From assembly GCA_030737835.1 (NCBI GenBank), contig CM060849.1:4774001-4838000 (forward strand): DNA of 64,000 nucleotides, given 5' to 3'. The DNA is from Acorus gramineus (taxonomy: Eukaryota; Streptophyta; Magnoliopsida; Acorales; Acoraceae). Positions 12,009 to 23,360 of the stretch are shown here, piece after piece (the first letter of the stretch is position 1; the number at the start of each line of letters is the position of its first letter). The notes beneath the pieces were generated by a model. The model ran no database searches. It was not told the origin of the DNA and saw nothing but the letters and a program-made list of their open reading frames with translations. Position numbers and translations under genes: made by a program.

Positions 12009-13199
12009 CTACTGCTGGCGCGGAAGCTGCTGCTGCAAGAACTGCGGCTGCTGAGGTGGCACTCGGGGTCGGCCAGCATCAGGGCAATGGTATCTGATAT
12101 GCCCGATGCGCTGACAATGAAAACAGCGCCGCCTCTCCAGCTGCATGGACTGGATGGGCACTGCTGCAATGGGTGCTGGATCCCACCCTGGCACCGCATC
12201 AGCTGGAGGAGAGGCAGCCGCTGACTGCTCGAAGCGGGGCCTCTTCCTCTTGCGCTGCCCCTGGTCCCGACTCTCGGAAGGACCCTGATCTGAAGAAGGG
12301 GTCAGAGCCCGCACCTGGATCCCGAGGTCTCTCTCGACGGTCTTCGCCCGAGACACTAAGTCGGAGTACCTCGTGAAAGCATGGGCGGTGACGTGCACCC
12401 GGATAGCGCTGCTGAGACCGAGCTCGAATCGACGGCGCCTCGACTCCTCGTCCATTACCAACGCTGGAGCGAATCGGGACAGCCTCGTGAAGCGCGTAGA
12501 GTAGTCAGCAACCGACATGGAGCCCTGCGTCAACTGCTCAAACTCCCGCATCACGATCTGGCGTGTCGAAAATGGGAAGTACTCCTCCAAGAAATACCTC
12601 CGGAAACCCGCCCAAGATAGCTGCTCCACTCCCTCTAGGATGTCCACCACTCGGGTAGCCCACCAGTCGGCGGTGTTACCCTTCAGCATGAAGGTGGCCA
12701 GGGTGACTCGCTGGCGATCAGTGCAAAGCATGGCCGCAAAAATGGTATCCACCTCCCTCAACCAACGCTCTGGTGCAAGGGGATCTGCCGACTGCCCATG
12801 AAACTCGGGAGGATGGAGCTTCAGAAAGGCGTTGAGGCCGCTCTGCTGCACTCGCGCTGCCGCCTCTAGCTCCTCCTCCCTCTGCAGGGGACCCTGGACT
12901 CCTACCGCCGGAATCGCTACGGGGACTGGGGGTACATCGGGTACCACAGGCGGATCTGCCACCAAGGGGACCGGCGGAACTACCTCGCGGGTCACCCTCA
13001 GCTCCTGAATCTCCCTAGCCTGCTCTGCCAACATCCGCGTCTGTGTCTCCACCAAATCAGCCAACCGAGCGAAAGCACGCTCCCAAGCAGGAGGCCCCTG
13101 CGTCAAGGGCTCTCCGGTAGCATCCTCGTCTCTGGTAGGTCCGGAAACCTCCAAAGACCGAGAGGGACCTCGTCCGCGCCGTCCTCTGCGAGGAGGCAT
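12009..13199 (-). CDS. gag protein of element C (396 codons)
   Basis: The best-preserved coding region in the window. It forms the capsid shell and binds genomic RNA. Start at 13199 (MPPRRGRRGRGPSRSLEVSG), an N-terminal coiled-coil-like stretch (LADLVETQTRMLAEQAREIQ), a Pro/Val-rich linker, the retrotransposon gag core (SGLNAFLKLHPPEFHGQSAD, WWATRVVDILEGVEQL, EYFPFSTRQIVMREFEQLTQ), then a complete CCHC zinc knuckle CFHCQRIGHIRYHC and a Gln-rich end. It ends at a TAG in the Gln tract. In the ancestor the frame continued into pol, so the present stop releases gag alone. With two LTRs, a primer site and a polypurine tract, this copy could in principle be mobilised by a relative that supplies pol. 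Confidence 0.9.
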   Translation of the reverse strand: MPPRRGRRGRGPSRSLEVSGPTRDEDATGEPLTQGPPAWERAFARLADLVETQTRMLAEQAREIQELRVTREVVPPVPLVADPPVVPDVPPVPVAIPAVGVQGPLQREEELEAAARVQQSGLNAFLKLHPPEFHGQSADPLAPERWLREVDTIFAAMLCTDRQRVTLATFMLKGNTADWWATRVVDILEGVEQLSWAGFRRYFLEEYFPFSTRQIVMREFEQLTQGSMSVADYSTRFTRLSRFAPALVMDEESRRRRFELGLSSAIRVHVTAHAFTRYSDLVSRAKTVERDLGIQVRALTPSSDQGPSESRDQGQRKRKRPRFEQSAAASPPADAVPGWDPAPIAAVPIQSMQLERRRCFHCQRIGHIRYHCPDAGRPRVPPQQPQFLQQQLPRQQ

Positions 13200-13301
13200 A
13201 TCAGCACCCTAAGAAAACCAGACACTAGGATCAGAATACTCATATAGAAATCCTAGGACTCATCTCTACGAAAGGAAGACTATTGGCTCTGACAGGACCA
13301 G

Positions 13302-13313
13302 GCTCTGATACCA
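13302..13313 (-). other. Primer-binding site, element C
   Basis: The minus strand reads TGGTATCAGAGC (initiator Met-tRNA complement), six bases from the LTR start at 13320. Identical to the site in element A. Confidence 0.93.
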
Positions 13314-13319
13314 ACTTTT

Positions 13320-16300
13320 TGTCACGCCCCAGGGCGGCCGTCCCCGGGACGCGGCAAGTGTATATATAATATCAGAATCTACACAGGAGGTCAATAATAT
13401 ATCATACACAAATAACTAGAATGACACACATACAACAAAGAGGCTGACATGATATATACACCAAATGCGGAAGCAAAAGACTGAATCTGTAAATAAACAT
13501 TCTACAGACTCGATACTCAATCATATGTCCTGGGAGAGCCAATATACACAAATACAACTGAGCATATACAAACACGTGCCAAGCACGGAAATCTAATACA
13601 TACAGTCAAGAAGGGATTCTGATAACCTCTGGCACTCGCGGAACGTGGCGCTGCTCCGCTACTGAAGGAATCCCTTGGAAAGCTCCAACTGCTGCTCCGG
13701 CTCTAGCTCAGGCTCAGTGACCACTGGGGAAAAACATATGCGAGGGGTGAGCCACACGCTCAGTGAACAGCACAACCCATGCATCACAGACAATATTTAC
13801 CACCATTCCATTATTTATCCAGCCTCTAAGACATAACAACATAAACCAGTGGTTCGTACTTCGCCGAACCACCACACCCTCACCCTCACCCATCAATGGG
13901 TGACATAGGCTATTGGGACTGATAATCACCCATAGACAAATCCAGCGGGTCGCTCATCGCCAGCCCACTACACCCTCACCCTCACCCTACCACGGGTGAC
14001 ATAGGATTTTGGGACTGACTAGGCTGTTGGTCACCCTTGGTCCACCGATAGTCTCTCCTCCACTCCGTAGGCCGCTTGGTTTTCACCCACAACTTCAGCC
14101 CAGTCCGAAACCAAATCAGGAGGCGCCTACTGCTGGGAACCCTTGGAAGGGACGACCTTTCTAACGCTGGGGCAGTCTCTACCGGATCCAACGAGGGGGA
14201 CAGAGCAGCCTATCCATACGCATATGATCCACTCGGATCCGCCGACAACACATCTCTACAACTCAAATGTCATGAACTCTTCAGAGTTCCTCAAGGGCGC
14301 ATAACCAAGATAAGGGGAACATAAGTACAATAAAAGCAAGGTTGTAATATCATTGGGGGAAAGAACTCGGGAGGGCGGCGTGAGTTCCCGTTATAGGATA
14401 CCCTGACAACCAAACAAGGAACACGGAGTACCCTAACCCGGGTCTCACCGCTGTCCTCGCAAGGCCCCTCCCCTATAATATTCACTAACATGCTAATAAT
14501 CATACAACATTACTTATAATATTACTGGGACTAGAAACCTTGGGAGGGCAGCATGAGGTCCCGATACAGGACATCCCGACAACCAAACAAGGAACACGGA
14601 GTACCCTAACACGGGTCTCAATGTTGACCTCGCAAGGCTCCTCCCTATAATATTATCTAAGGCATGCGATTTAACATACACCAGCATTTAATTTAATAAA
14701 TAAACTAGTAGGACGCATGCATAGGCCGAGGTTTCCTAGCATGAAAACAGGGGGACATGGTGCATGGCTCTCACACCTATCCTATGGGTGCAAGTCCCTA
14801 ACATAAAAGCCTAGGGTAGCATGCATTCTGTATTTAAAATCATGCTCACATGCAATACATATTACTACATGTTAATATAATCCACGGTGCCCCAGGAGAG
14901 GTCGGTATACGCCCAAGTGCGTATAACGCCTCTCTACTGGGTTGGATTGTCCCACTCACCAGTATCTGGGTCGTCGCGCGACCGTCCGTCCAGATCTGCA
15001 AGACAGACATTCAATATGGTGAGAACAAAACTTAAATACTCTAAATACCCAAACATACAAAACCCACAACTAAACACCTAACACTCGGGCAAACGTGCAT
15101 ACGACCCGCACGCACGCTAGCCCGAGCACTCCGGCTACCAGCTGCACGGCCACCCGCCCTCGGATGCGCCGCCGCGCCTCAGCCCGCGCGCCCCGACGCA
15201 CTGCCGCACGCACGCGCACGCGCACGCTCGCGCGCGCCCGCGCGCACCGCGCGTCCAGCCCAGCGCGCCCCCGCGCGCACTGCACGCACGCCCCAGCACG
15301 CACGCGCACTGGCCCCCAGCACCGCGCGCACTGGTCCCCAGCACCGCGCCCAGGCGCATGCCCAGGCGCCCTGCCCAGCACCCAGGCACAGTGCCCAGGC
15401 GCCCTGCCCGCGCGCGTGCACGCTCGCGCGCACGCCCGCGCGCGCCCGCGCGCACTCCCGCGCACACCCCCGCTCGCGCCAGCACCCGCGCGCACCCGCG
15501 CGACCACTCCGCGCGCACCTGCGCGCCCGACTGCGCCCGCCTGCGCCCAACGCCCAGCACCCGCGCCCAGCGCCTAGCGCCCAGCGCCCAACGCCTGCGT
15601 CCAGTGCCCAGCGCCCAGCGCCACCCGCGCGCACGCCCGCGCGCCTCTGCCAGCTTCTGCGCCTGCTCTGCCTGCTGCTGCCTGTGCTGCTGCCCTGCCC
15701 GAGACCGCAACCCACCACCCACCTCCGACCACCCCAAGGCCTCCGACCACCTCCCACAGCCCTCCGACGGCCACCCACCGCCGCCGACCGCCTCCCAACC
15801 CCAAATCCCACCTCCTAACATCCATCTAAGCATGAAAAAGAGAGGAAAGAGGCTTACCAAGGGGAGGAGGGGGAGTCCGGTTGCTCTCCGCGCACCGAAA
15901 CCTCTCCCAAAGGGCTTCCACTGCCCGGATCTACTCCCACCTCCAAGACAGCCCAAAACAGAGGAGAAGAGAGGGGGGACGGAGGGGCAAAACTCGCCGG
16001 AATTGGGATTTGAAACCACCGGGGTGTAGATCGGGACCGATCTACACTTCCTAGGTTTTGAGTTTTAAGCTTTGAGGGCTCTGGGGGGGCTCAAAAGGGA
16101 GAAAAAGAGAGAGAGGAGAGAGAAAAGTCAAGTGGTAGGGATGATGAATAGTGCTACTCGAAAATTAGATCTCATTTATATAGTGAGCGACTTAAAAACC
16201 CAGATACGCCCCGAAACTGTGAAATTTCAGAAACGTTACCGGAATTCAACGAAATTTTCGTGAGAGGCCTAAAATGGCACCAGGACACCAAATATGCAGT

Positions 16301-16445
16301 TATATTTCCAATCGGAGTCCTCTAACTCAGGACGATAGCTACCAGTCCAAAAATTAGCGGTACCGATCGAAAACCGAAAAAAAATAAAAAACTGCCAGAA
16401 TGGTCCAACGGTTACCAGTAGGCTAAAAGTGACACAAATATAAGA
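13320..16445 (-). repeat. 5' LTR of element C
   Basis: Near-identical to 7375-10489. The outer end reads AAATATAAGA where the sister has ATATATAACA, so the terminal CA has mutated to GA; the boundary is set by the CTTTC duplication. TATA box at 16182-16176. Mini-exon 14995-14960; last predicted exon 13723 with TAG at 13661-13659. CpG-rich block about 15100-15700. Donor at the CTTACCAAGGGG near 15853-15864. Confidence 0.93.
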
Positions 16446-16450
16446 CTTTC

Positions 16451-17731
16451 ATCCTTAGGAAATGGTCCCCTGATGTCCATATGGAGCAGGAGAGGTTGAG
16501 TAGCATACCTATTTGGATTAGGTTACCCAATCTACCTCTTCACTTCTGGGAGATTGACAGTCTCAGTAGAATTGGAAGTCTCATTGGCATCCCTCTGTAC
16601 ACTGACTCAGCCACATTAAAATGCAGCAGGGGATCTTTCGCCCCTCTTTGTGTTGAGGTTCTTGCATCAAAACCTCTTCCAGACTCTGTGCTTGTTGACA
16701 TCTCTCCTGGTAAAAGAGAAGAATTTAAAGTTGATTATGATTGGAAACCCATTGCTTGCAAATTTTGTCAAAACTTTGGTCATTATGATGCTTGTTGTAT
16801 CAAGAAACCCCATGTTACTCCTCCCATTCATGATAAGAGAGACAAGGCTCCTCCTCTCACTGCAGTCCAAAAGGGTAAAGAGAAAGTCTCCTCTTTGCAA
16901 TGGCAAGAGGTCCGAGGTTCTAACAAATCCACGAAGAAGCTGATGTCTAATGCAATTACTGCGGGAGGAGATCCATCCACTAAGGTCCACTCTGGCAACT
17001 AATTCTCCTCTCTACAAGATCAATTAGATCTTTTAGAGGAGGCTGGTACGGTTTCTCTAACTCTTCAGGTTGAGGCTTCAATGGCAGTTGTTGAAACACA
17101 TGCTGAGGACTCAGTGGTATTTGTTGAAAACCAATTTGATTTGAAGAAAGTGGAGGATACAGTAAAAGTTGTAGAGGTTTAAGTTGATGCAAACAAAGTT
17201 GAGGATATAGTGGAAGCTGTTGAAAACCAAATTGAAGATAATCATATACTAGACACTATGGAAGATGTAGAAAATCAAGTAAATATTGTAATAGTTGTGA
17301 GTATTGACTCAATCAGTTTGGAAAAGATTGCTTCATCAAAAGAGGGACCTCTGAAAGAATTTGTTTCTAATTTGGTCTCTGCAACCCAGAAAGAACATAC
17401 TCAGGTGATGCATCCCTCTTGTTCTATATCCTCCGAGTAGGACTCACTGGACACAGGGTATGACCTGGCGGACTTATTTACCGAGGTTGAGTCTCTATCA
17501 GTGACCACTGGGGAAGTCTTAAGGGGTAACTTCAAAAAAGATCATAAGCCAAAGAAAATAAAGATGAAAGGAGGAAATGCCTCTTTTGCTAATGTTGTCC
17601 CTTCTAATACTGGTGAAAAGGGAACTAAGACCCACAATGGTGATTCCTCTAGGGCTTCTTATCAGGAACATAGTGTCTCATCAAGGAGACAGAGTAAAAA
17701 ATTTGGAGCGGTTAGCTCAAAAAATTTGTAG
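16451..17731 (+). pseudogene. LINE ORF1, second fragment (DUF4283 end, CCHC knuckle)
   Basis: Resumes with ILRKWSPDVHMEQE, then IPIWIRLPNLPLHFWEID, the usual end of the DUF4283 region, and a zinc-knuckle-like CKFCQNFGHYDACC. The frame stays open in register to 17731 except for three stops: TAA 17000-17002, TAA near 17179, and TAG 17438-17440. Two fit CAA to TAA and one CAG or TGG to TAG. The tail is acidic and repetitive (VENQIEDN, VENQVNIV). The ORF1 product would coat LINE RNA. Confidence 0.88.
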
Positions 17732-17734
17732 ATA

Positions 17735-20700
17735 ATGAATAGCCTTTTTTGGAATGTTCGTGGTATGAACAAAAAAGAAAAACAATTGGACATCAAAAAT
17801 TTCCTTTTGCAGAACAAGGTCTCTCTTATTTGTCTTCTGGACACTAAGATTGAAAGCACATTTAATTCTCTTGTTAGTAGTTATATTTTGCTTGGCTATA
17901 TCTTCTTCTTCTCTGGGGATTCAAGAATTGCTTTATTTTGGATTGCTGATATTATTGAGTAGTCCACACAGTTTGTTCACTGTTCTATTTATAATAAGCA
18001 AGATCGTATTCTTTCTAATGTCACTGCGATATATGCTTCCAACCTTTTTTCTGACAGAATGATGCTTTGGACTTCTTTGAAGAGACTGTCTGTTAATTCT
18101 CACAATGTTAGTTGGATGGTTGGGGGTGACTTCAACGAGGTCATATTTTCTAATGAAAAACAAGGTGGTCACCTTGTGCATACCAAGAGGGCACATTGTA
18201 TCAATGAGTGACTCGAATTTTGCAAGCTTCAGGACCTTAAATCTACTAGCCTTCAATTTTCTTGGAGTAATTAGCAAGAGAATCGGATTTCTTGTAGGCT
18301 GGATAGGGAGTTAGCGAACCTCTCTTTCATGAATCACTTTCCGCATGCAATTCTCAATTATTTACCCCCAAGCACTTCTGATCATTCTGCCCTTAAAGTC
18401 CAATGTCCGCCATTGCTTACCTATGGACCTCACCCCTTCAAATATTTTGAAATGTGGGAATCCCACCCTTCATTTAGTCATATTGTGGAAGGGGCTTGGG
18501 TTATCCAGGTTTTTGGTTCCCCCTTTTTCAGATTTGTCAAGAAACTGAATAATATAAAGTGCACTCTAAAGTTCTGGAACCTAAATGTTTTGGGCCCTCT
18601 ACAGGACACCCTGAAAAGATCAAAGGATTCTTTAGCTCACTTTCAGAGTCTACTAGATGGTAATGCAAACGATCTTTCTCTTATTGAAGAGGAAAGATCT
18701 GTTAGACATAATTATGAGGATATTCTCTTAAAAGAAGAATGTTTTATTAGGTAGAAGTCTTGTCAACAGTGGCTTGCCCTAGGTGACAGAAATTCTAAGT
18801 ACTTTTATGTTTCTTTTAAAACTGGATCTTCTATGAATGCTCTCCGCTCTCTCAAAGATCAGAATGGTTCTATTTTCTCGGATAGTCATATAGTGAAGGA
18901 TATCACTGTTCAGCACTTTCAGCAGCTTCTTAATCGTGAATCAATGGTTGATATTTCTCCTTTGTCTTTTTCCTAATCATGTTTCTGATGCAGAAAATGA
19001 TATGCTTTGTAGTCCAGTCTCCATGGAGGAACTACGAAAGGTGGTCTTTAGTTTCAAGCCTCTTAGCTCTCCTGGTTTTGACTGTTTCTCTGCTAAATTG
19101 TATCAATTTTTTTGGCCTCTTATAGACTTAGATCTCTTTGAAGCTGTCCAACAGTTTTTCAGATCAGGCAATATTCTCAAATAGATTAATCACACCTTTA
19201 TTGCTCTGGTTCCTAAATCTCTCACCGTGGACTCTTTGGATGGTTATCGACCCATATCTTTATGCAATACGTTATACAAGATCATCACAAAGATTATGGC
19301 TCAACGTTTACAAAAGGTTCTTCCCTGACTGATCACTTATCATCAATCTGCTTTCATTCAAGGCAGGACCATTCATCACAACATTTTGTTGGCTCATGAT
19401 ATAGTCAGTTACCTTACTCATCCAGGTAGATCTAGAGCTTGCTCAAAAATTGATCTTAGAAAGGCCTTTGGTAGTGTTCGATGGCCTTATCTTCTTCAAG
19501 TTCTAAAGGGCTTTAAATTCTCTAAATTTTGGATCAAGCCTTGTTTTGAATGCATCTCTACAGCCAAATTTTCTGTCCTCATCAATGGTTCTCATGAAGG
19601 TTATTTTGCTGCTTCATGTGGTATAAGGCAAGGGGATCCCTTATCCCCCCTTCTGTTCACTCTTATCATGGAGTCTTTTTCCATAAAACTCAATCATTAG
19701 GTGGAAGACAAATTGATAGGCAAGTTCATCAGTGGAAGGTTAAATGTCTCTCATCTTTGTTTTGTTGATGATTTATTAGTTTCTTGGATTCTCACTCCAA
19801 TTCTATAGAGAACTTGAAGGCTCTTCTTCTCTCTTTTGCAAGTCGGTCAGGTCTCTATATGAATGCCTCCAAAAGCCAAGTTTTTCTTAGTTGCAACAGC
19901 TTACACTCTTCTTTTGTGCAAATATTGGGTGTCCCTGAAAACAATCTTCCAATTAAATATTTGGGCCTTCCTTTATCTAATGGATCCCTTACTAGAACGC
20001 AGTGTTTGCCTCTGGTGAAGAAGGTTAAGAAGAGAATTGACTCATGGTCTAGCAGATTTATTTCCAGAGTTGGTCAGGTTGAGCTCATCAAATCTGTTCT
20101 TGCTTCTTTTCATCTTTATTGGTCAGCTTCTTTTAATATTCGAAGAGCCACTAAAAAAGAAATAGAAAAACACATCCGAAATTTCCTTTGGGATGATCAA
20201 CCTGACAATGCAAAACCTCATGCTGTTGGGTGGGATCTAGTGTGCAAGCCAAAAGACAAAGGTGGACTTGGGCTGATAAGAATCAAGGACTGGAACTTAG
20301 CTGCTACTGGGGTGCGATTTTGGAATCTTGCCCAGAAAAGCCACTCTTTATGGGAAAGGTGGATTCATTATATATATATATTCAAAATTCAAATATATGG
20401 GACTGCTCTCCACCTTCTCATAGTACTTCTTCCTGGAAGCAGATCATCAAATCCAGTTCCTGGATTGCTCCTGTGTCTAAATATATCATTTTTCAAGGTT
20501 TTGATATCAGCTTGTGGTTTGATCCTTGGTTAAATGTTAGAAATCTAAAACAGATTTTTGGTGGAGTTTATGACTGGTGGGGGGATCCTAAACAGCTCAC
20601 TCTTTCTTCTTGGATTTGTAATGGAAAGTGGGTAAAGCCAATCTGCTCTCACCCGGTTTTTTACTCCCTTTGGTCAGTTATTCAGGAAATTGAAGTTGGG

Positions 20701-21855
20701 GGCTCCGGAGCTGATATTCTCATCTGACCTCGTGCAAAAAATGGTGTTCTATCACATTTCAAAGCTTGGAAATTCATAAGTGGAGATGATCCTCAACAAT
20801 TCCTCTGGACCAAGTGGGTATGGCAGATCAAACAAACCCCAAGATATTCCTTCTGTTGTTGGCAAGCCTTCCTAAATAAACTGCCCACTCTGGATCGTTT
20901 GGCTAGGAAAGGTATTGTTCAAAATAGGAATTGTTTTCTTTGTTCTTCTTCTGTAGCTGAAGACATTCATCATCTATTGTGGAGCTGCTCTTACTCCCGT
21001 TTCATATGGTCTTGGAAGATGAAGACTATGATAATCAAGGAGGAGCTACCACGTCACATGGACAACATTCCAGTTTGGTTAGAAAAATATTTCAAGGATC
21101 CTGTTTTGAATGTGCTAATGCAGGTCATCCTATCCACTGCTGTTTGGTACATATGGACAGAAAAAAACTCTCGCATTTTCAGATTTGTCTCCACCCACAT
21201 AGTTGTGGTCCTGAGGAAAATTAAACACTCCATTCTCTCTAGGTTTCGATCCATCAATCTTAAAGCTGCAAATTCGCCTCAAATTGAAAAAATCAAAGAG
21301 AGATTGGGTGTTCAGATTGATGCAGTCAACAAAACAACCTCTGTGGTTCACTGGCTTCCTCCGGAAGTAAATTGGCACAAATTAAGCACGGATGGCTCTT
21401 TAGGGGATGATCGTGGTGGCTTTGGTACTCTCGTTCGTGACAGCTCTGCTGAGTTCATTCAAGGAATTGCAGGTTGATCCACTCTTCCTTCAATAAATTT
21501 GCTTGAACTTCAAGCCATTGTCCAAGGTGTTAAGCTTGCAGTGGATATAGGAATTAGAAAATTATGGATCGATTCAGACTCTACCACAGCTTTGGCATGG
21601 CTGAATGGGAGGGGTAACATCCCTTGGACTGCTTTTAGGCTGATCAGACATATCAACTCTCTTCTCTATAATTTTTTGGAATGGAAATGCTCTCACATTC
21701 ACAAAGAAGGAAACTCCCCTGGTGATATGCTAGCTGCACACCGCTCTTTAATGGGTGAAGAGATGGTTCGCCTTCATGATCTTTGGATGGACATCAAAGA
21801 AGTTTTAACTCAGGATAAGAATATTGGGGTTTATACCAGAACTTGTACAAGATAA
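17735..21855 (+). pseudogene. LINE ORF2: endonuclease, reverse transcriptase, zf-RVT, RNase H
   Basis: Starts MNSLFWNVRGMNKKEKQ, the apurinic-type endonuclease (GGDFNEVIF near 18120, STSDHSALK near 18375). RT follows: KIDLRKAFGSVRW (about 19447), SCGIRQGDPLSPLLF (about 19613), catalytic FVDDLLVS (about 19765). A zf-RVT region (CCWQAFLNKLP, CFLCSSSVAEDIHHLLWSC) and an RNase H of the RVT_3 type (LSTDGS near 21385, LELQAI near 21505, WIDSDST near 21567) complete it. Damage: TAG 17960, TGA 18209, TAG 18752, TAG 19182, TGA about 19333, TAG 19698, TGA 20725, TGA 21475; frame changes near 18975, 19780 and 20370, the last in a TATATA run. Most stops fit Trp, Gln or Arg codons hit by one transition. 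Dead, but its architecture is complete. Confidence 0.92.
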
Positions 21856-22151
21856 ACTTGTAAAGTTTCCCCCTAATGTTGCACTTTTTCTGTATTTATT
21901 CAGGACTTCCAATTTCTTGGAGAGGTCATGTCCTTGGAGGGGATGCATGTTGATTAAATTCAGGAATCCCTCCCTCTTGGGAGATAGTCTCTCCAATGTA
22001 TTTTGTGATCTTTGGAAGTCACATCCCTGTAATTATTTAGTTACTTGTGAAATAAATATTTTCTCACCTTACCAATCAAAATATATATATATATGATGCA
22101 TATGAGGGATGAATTTTTACATGAAATTTATCTAACTCCAAATGTACAAAC

Positions 22152-22383
22152 CTTTGCATCTGCATTGAATCCTTTCAAAAAATTCATTTAAACAAATCCT
22201 TGCAAACCAATCAAGGGTAGCAAAACTAGTACTATAAGAGCCAGCCTCTAGTTCGCGGTCATGGCTATCACTAGCCCTATAGCCACGATTACTAAATTCT
22301 CAACTACCAGGCCCAATGTATCACCTACAAGCCCTGCACAGTAGAGGCATTTGTTGTTTGATAACCTCGCACCAATGGCACCA
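22152..22383 (-). pseudogene. ABCB transporter exon, second transmembrane domain
   Basis: Translates on the minus strand as SGAIGARLS, then LVGDTLGLVVENL, GLVIAMTAN, RLALIVLVLLPLIGLQGF and MNFLKGFNADAK, matching the second membrane domain of plant ABCB (MDR/P-glycoprotein) exporters. The exon begins after TTCCATTACAG (acceptor, 22386-22384) and ends AAAG before GTTTGTAC (donor at 22151), where plant ABCB genes commonly have an intron. TAG replaces Trp in TANW and TAA replaces Gln in FVQM; a small indel lies around 22340. ABCB proteins are plasma-membrane pumps for auxin, xenobiotics or other substrates; which one cannot be told here. Confidence 0.88.
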
Positions 22384-22451
22384 CTGTAATGGAACAACAT
22401 AGACTTGGTTGCACGAATTCATATAAATGAAGGATATTGGAGTTAACGAAC

Positions 22452-23116
22452 CTTAAATTCGAAGGCTCATTGAAGAAGCTAATCTCTTGGTGAAGCACCG
22501 GCCTAACTGACATGGAACGCATACGAAGGATACGTTTTCCTCCTGCGATTCCAATAAAATGGGTCTTGATGGGAATGCCGACCAGTACAACTAATCCTAA
22601 GCCAGTGAACACCAGAGCCCAGACCCTAGAATCTTTCTATAGATCATTGTGGTTCATGGATGATTTTGATAGCAATGGAAAGCAATAGGCCCAAATGTGG
22701 GGGGAAGAACTCCGTGTATTATTGTACCAACTAATCCTAATATAAGAACTAGAATCTCCGGCTTGTTGAGGTAAGCCAACCGTCTCGATGGCGGCACTCT
22801 TGGTTGAGTCTCGCTATCCTGGTTCCCATATGTATTGCCTTCATCTAATGGAAGGACTCATCTTTCGTCGAAAGAAACGACACTGAGCACGCCAAAGGAG
22901 ATTGAGGAGTAGTGCCTACTACTTCCCCCGATAGAAGAGGTACTACATCTCTTTAGAGAACATCTCTAGTCCCAACTCTACTAATAGATTTGCCAGCATC
23001 AAATCTCGTCTCCAACTTATCATCCACCATCGTTCCTCAATCTAGTTTTTCACCTCTTGCATTTGAATTAGTTGAATGTATGCCCCATCAGGATCCATGA
23101 TTAGCTTTGCGTGGGA
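22452..23116 (-). pseudogene. ABCB exon: end of NBD1, linker, start of second membrane domain
   Basis: Starts SHAKLIMDPDGAYIQLIQMQ, the usual end of the first nucleotide-binding domain, then a degenerate linker (23040-22800), RRLAYLNKPEILVLILGLVG, TIIHGVLPPTFGPIAF, and VFTGLGLVVLVGIPIKTHF, FGIAGGK-like HFIGIAGGKRILRMRS, HQEISFFNEPSN. Ends TTTAAG before GTTCGTTAAC; removing the 68-bp intron (22451-22384) joins NLS to GAIGARLS in frame. Several frameshifts and stops lie in the linker and near 22640. The acceptor before SHA no longer has AG. Confidence 0.88.
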
Positions 23117-23254
23117 AGGTAGATATTAATCATATGATCACAAATTATCAATTTAAAAAATTTGGGCCTGAAAAATATTCAATTGGTCTTACAAGCAAGT
23201 ATTAAGGAAATTAGTATAGATTATAACAAATGCTTAAGTGAATTGATAGGTTAC

Positions 23255-23360
23255 CTTGCTCCACAATTTTTCCACGATGCACCACGACAATCATGTCAGC
23301 ATTTCTAATTGTGCTCAATCGATGGGCAATGACAATGATTGTTCACTCTAAAATGATCCT
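23255..23360 (-). pseudogene. ABCB exon, NBD1 H-loop part (cut by element D)
   Basis: Reads RIILE, stop, then [20 protein letters not shown] and VHRGKIVEQ, the H-loop end of an ABC ATPase. The donor GAGCAAG/GTAACC is at 23255/23254; the intron to the next exon is about 138 bp. The TGA replaces an Arg codon in the family's usual NRTT. Element D begins at 23361, and the same exon continues at 40810. Confidence 0.92.

Larger units (their letters stand above)
7375..16445 (-). mobile_element. Element C: gypsy retrotransposon with two 3.1-kb LTRs inside LINE ORF1
   Basis: Both LTRs are present, 7375-10489 and 13320-16445, with the 5-bp target duplication CTTTC at 7370-7374 and 16446-16450. Removing the element and one CTTTC restores the LINE frame exactly (MDHCSF then ILRKWSP). 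Internal DNA (10490-13319) keeps primer site, gag, a protease stub, a piece of RT, a C-terminal integrase/chromodomain-like stub and the polypurine tract. Most of pol is replaced by an LTR fragment. The element is therefore non-autonomous. The two LTRs differ at roughly 1-2% of positions in the first 400 bp by eye, so the insertion is fairly young. Confidence 0.95.
6666..22095 (+). mobile_element. L1-type LINE, interrupted by element C
   Basis: Non-LTR retrotransposon with the plant L1 layout: ORF1 (DUF4283 and CCHC knuckle), then ORF2 (endonuclease, RT, zf-RVT, RNase H). ORF1 stops at 17729-17731 and ORF2 starts at 17735, three bases later. Element C (7375-16445) splits ORF1. The 5' end is replaced by an LTR stub. 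A short 3' UTR (21856-22095) ends in an AAAATATATATATATATATG tract instead of a clean poly(A). The LINE lies in an intron of the ABCB pseudogene, antisense to it; the ABCB exon donor is at 22152/22151. The LINE target-site duplication cannot be seen because its left end is missing. Confidence 0.9.

Noticed and set aside
22325..22612. Single open frame read as a separate small membrane protein
   Set aside because: It reads through a 68-bp intron; the ABCB exon structure explains it better.
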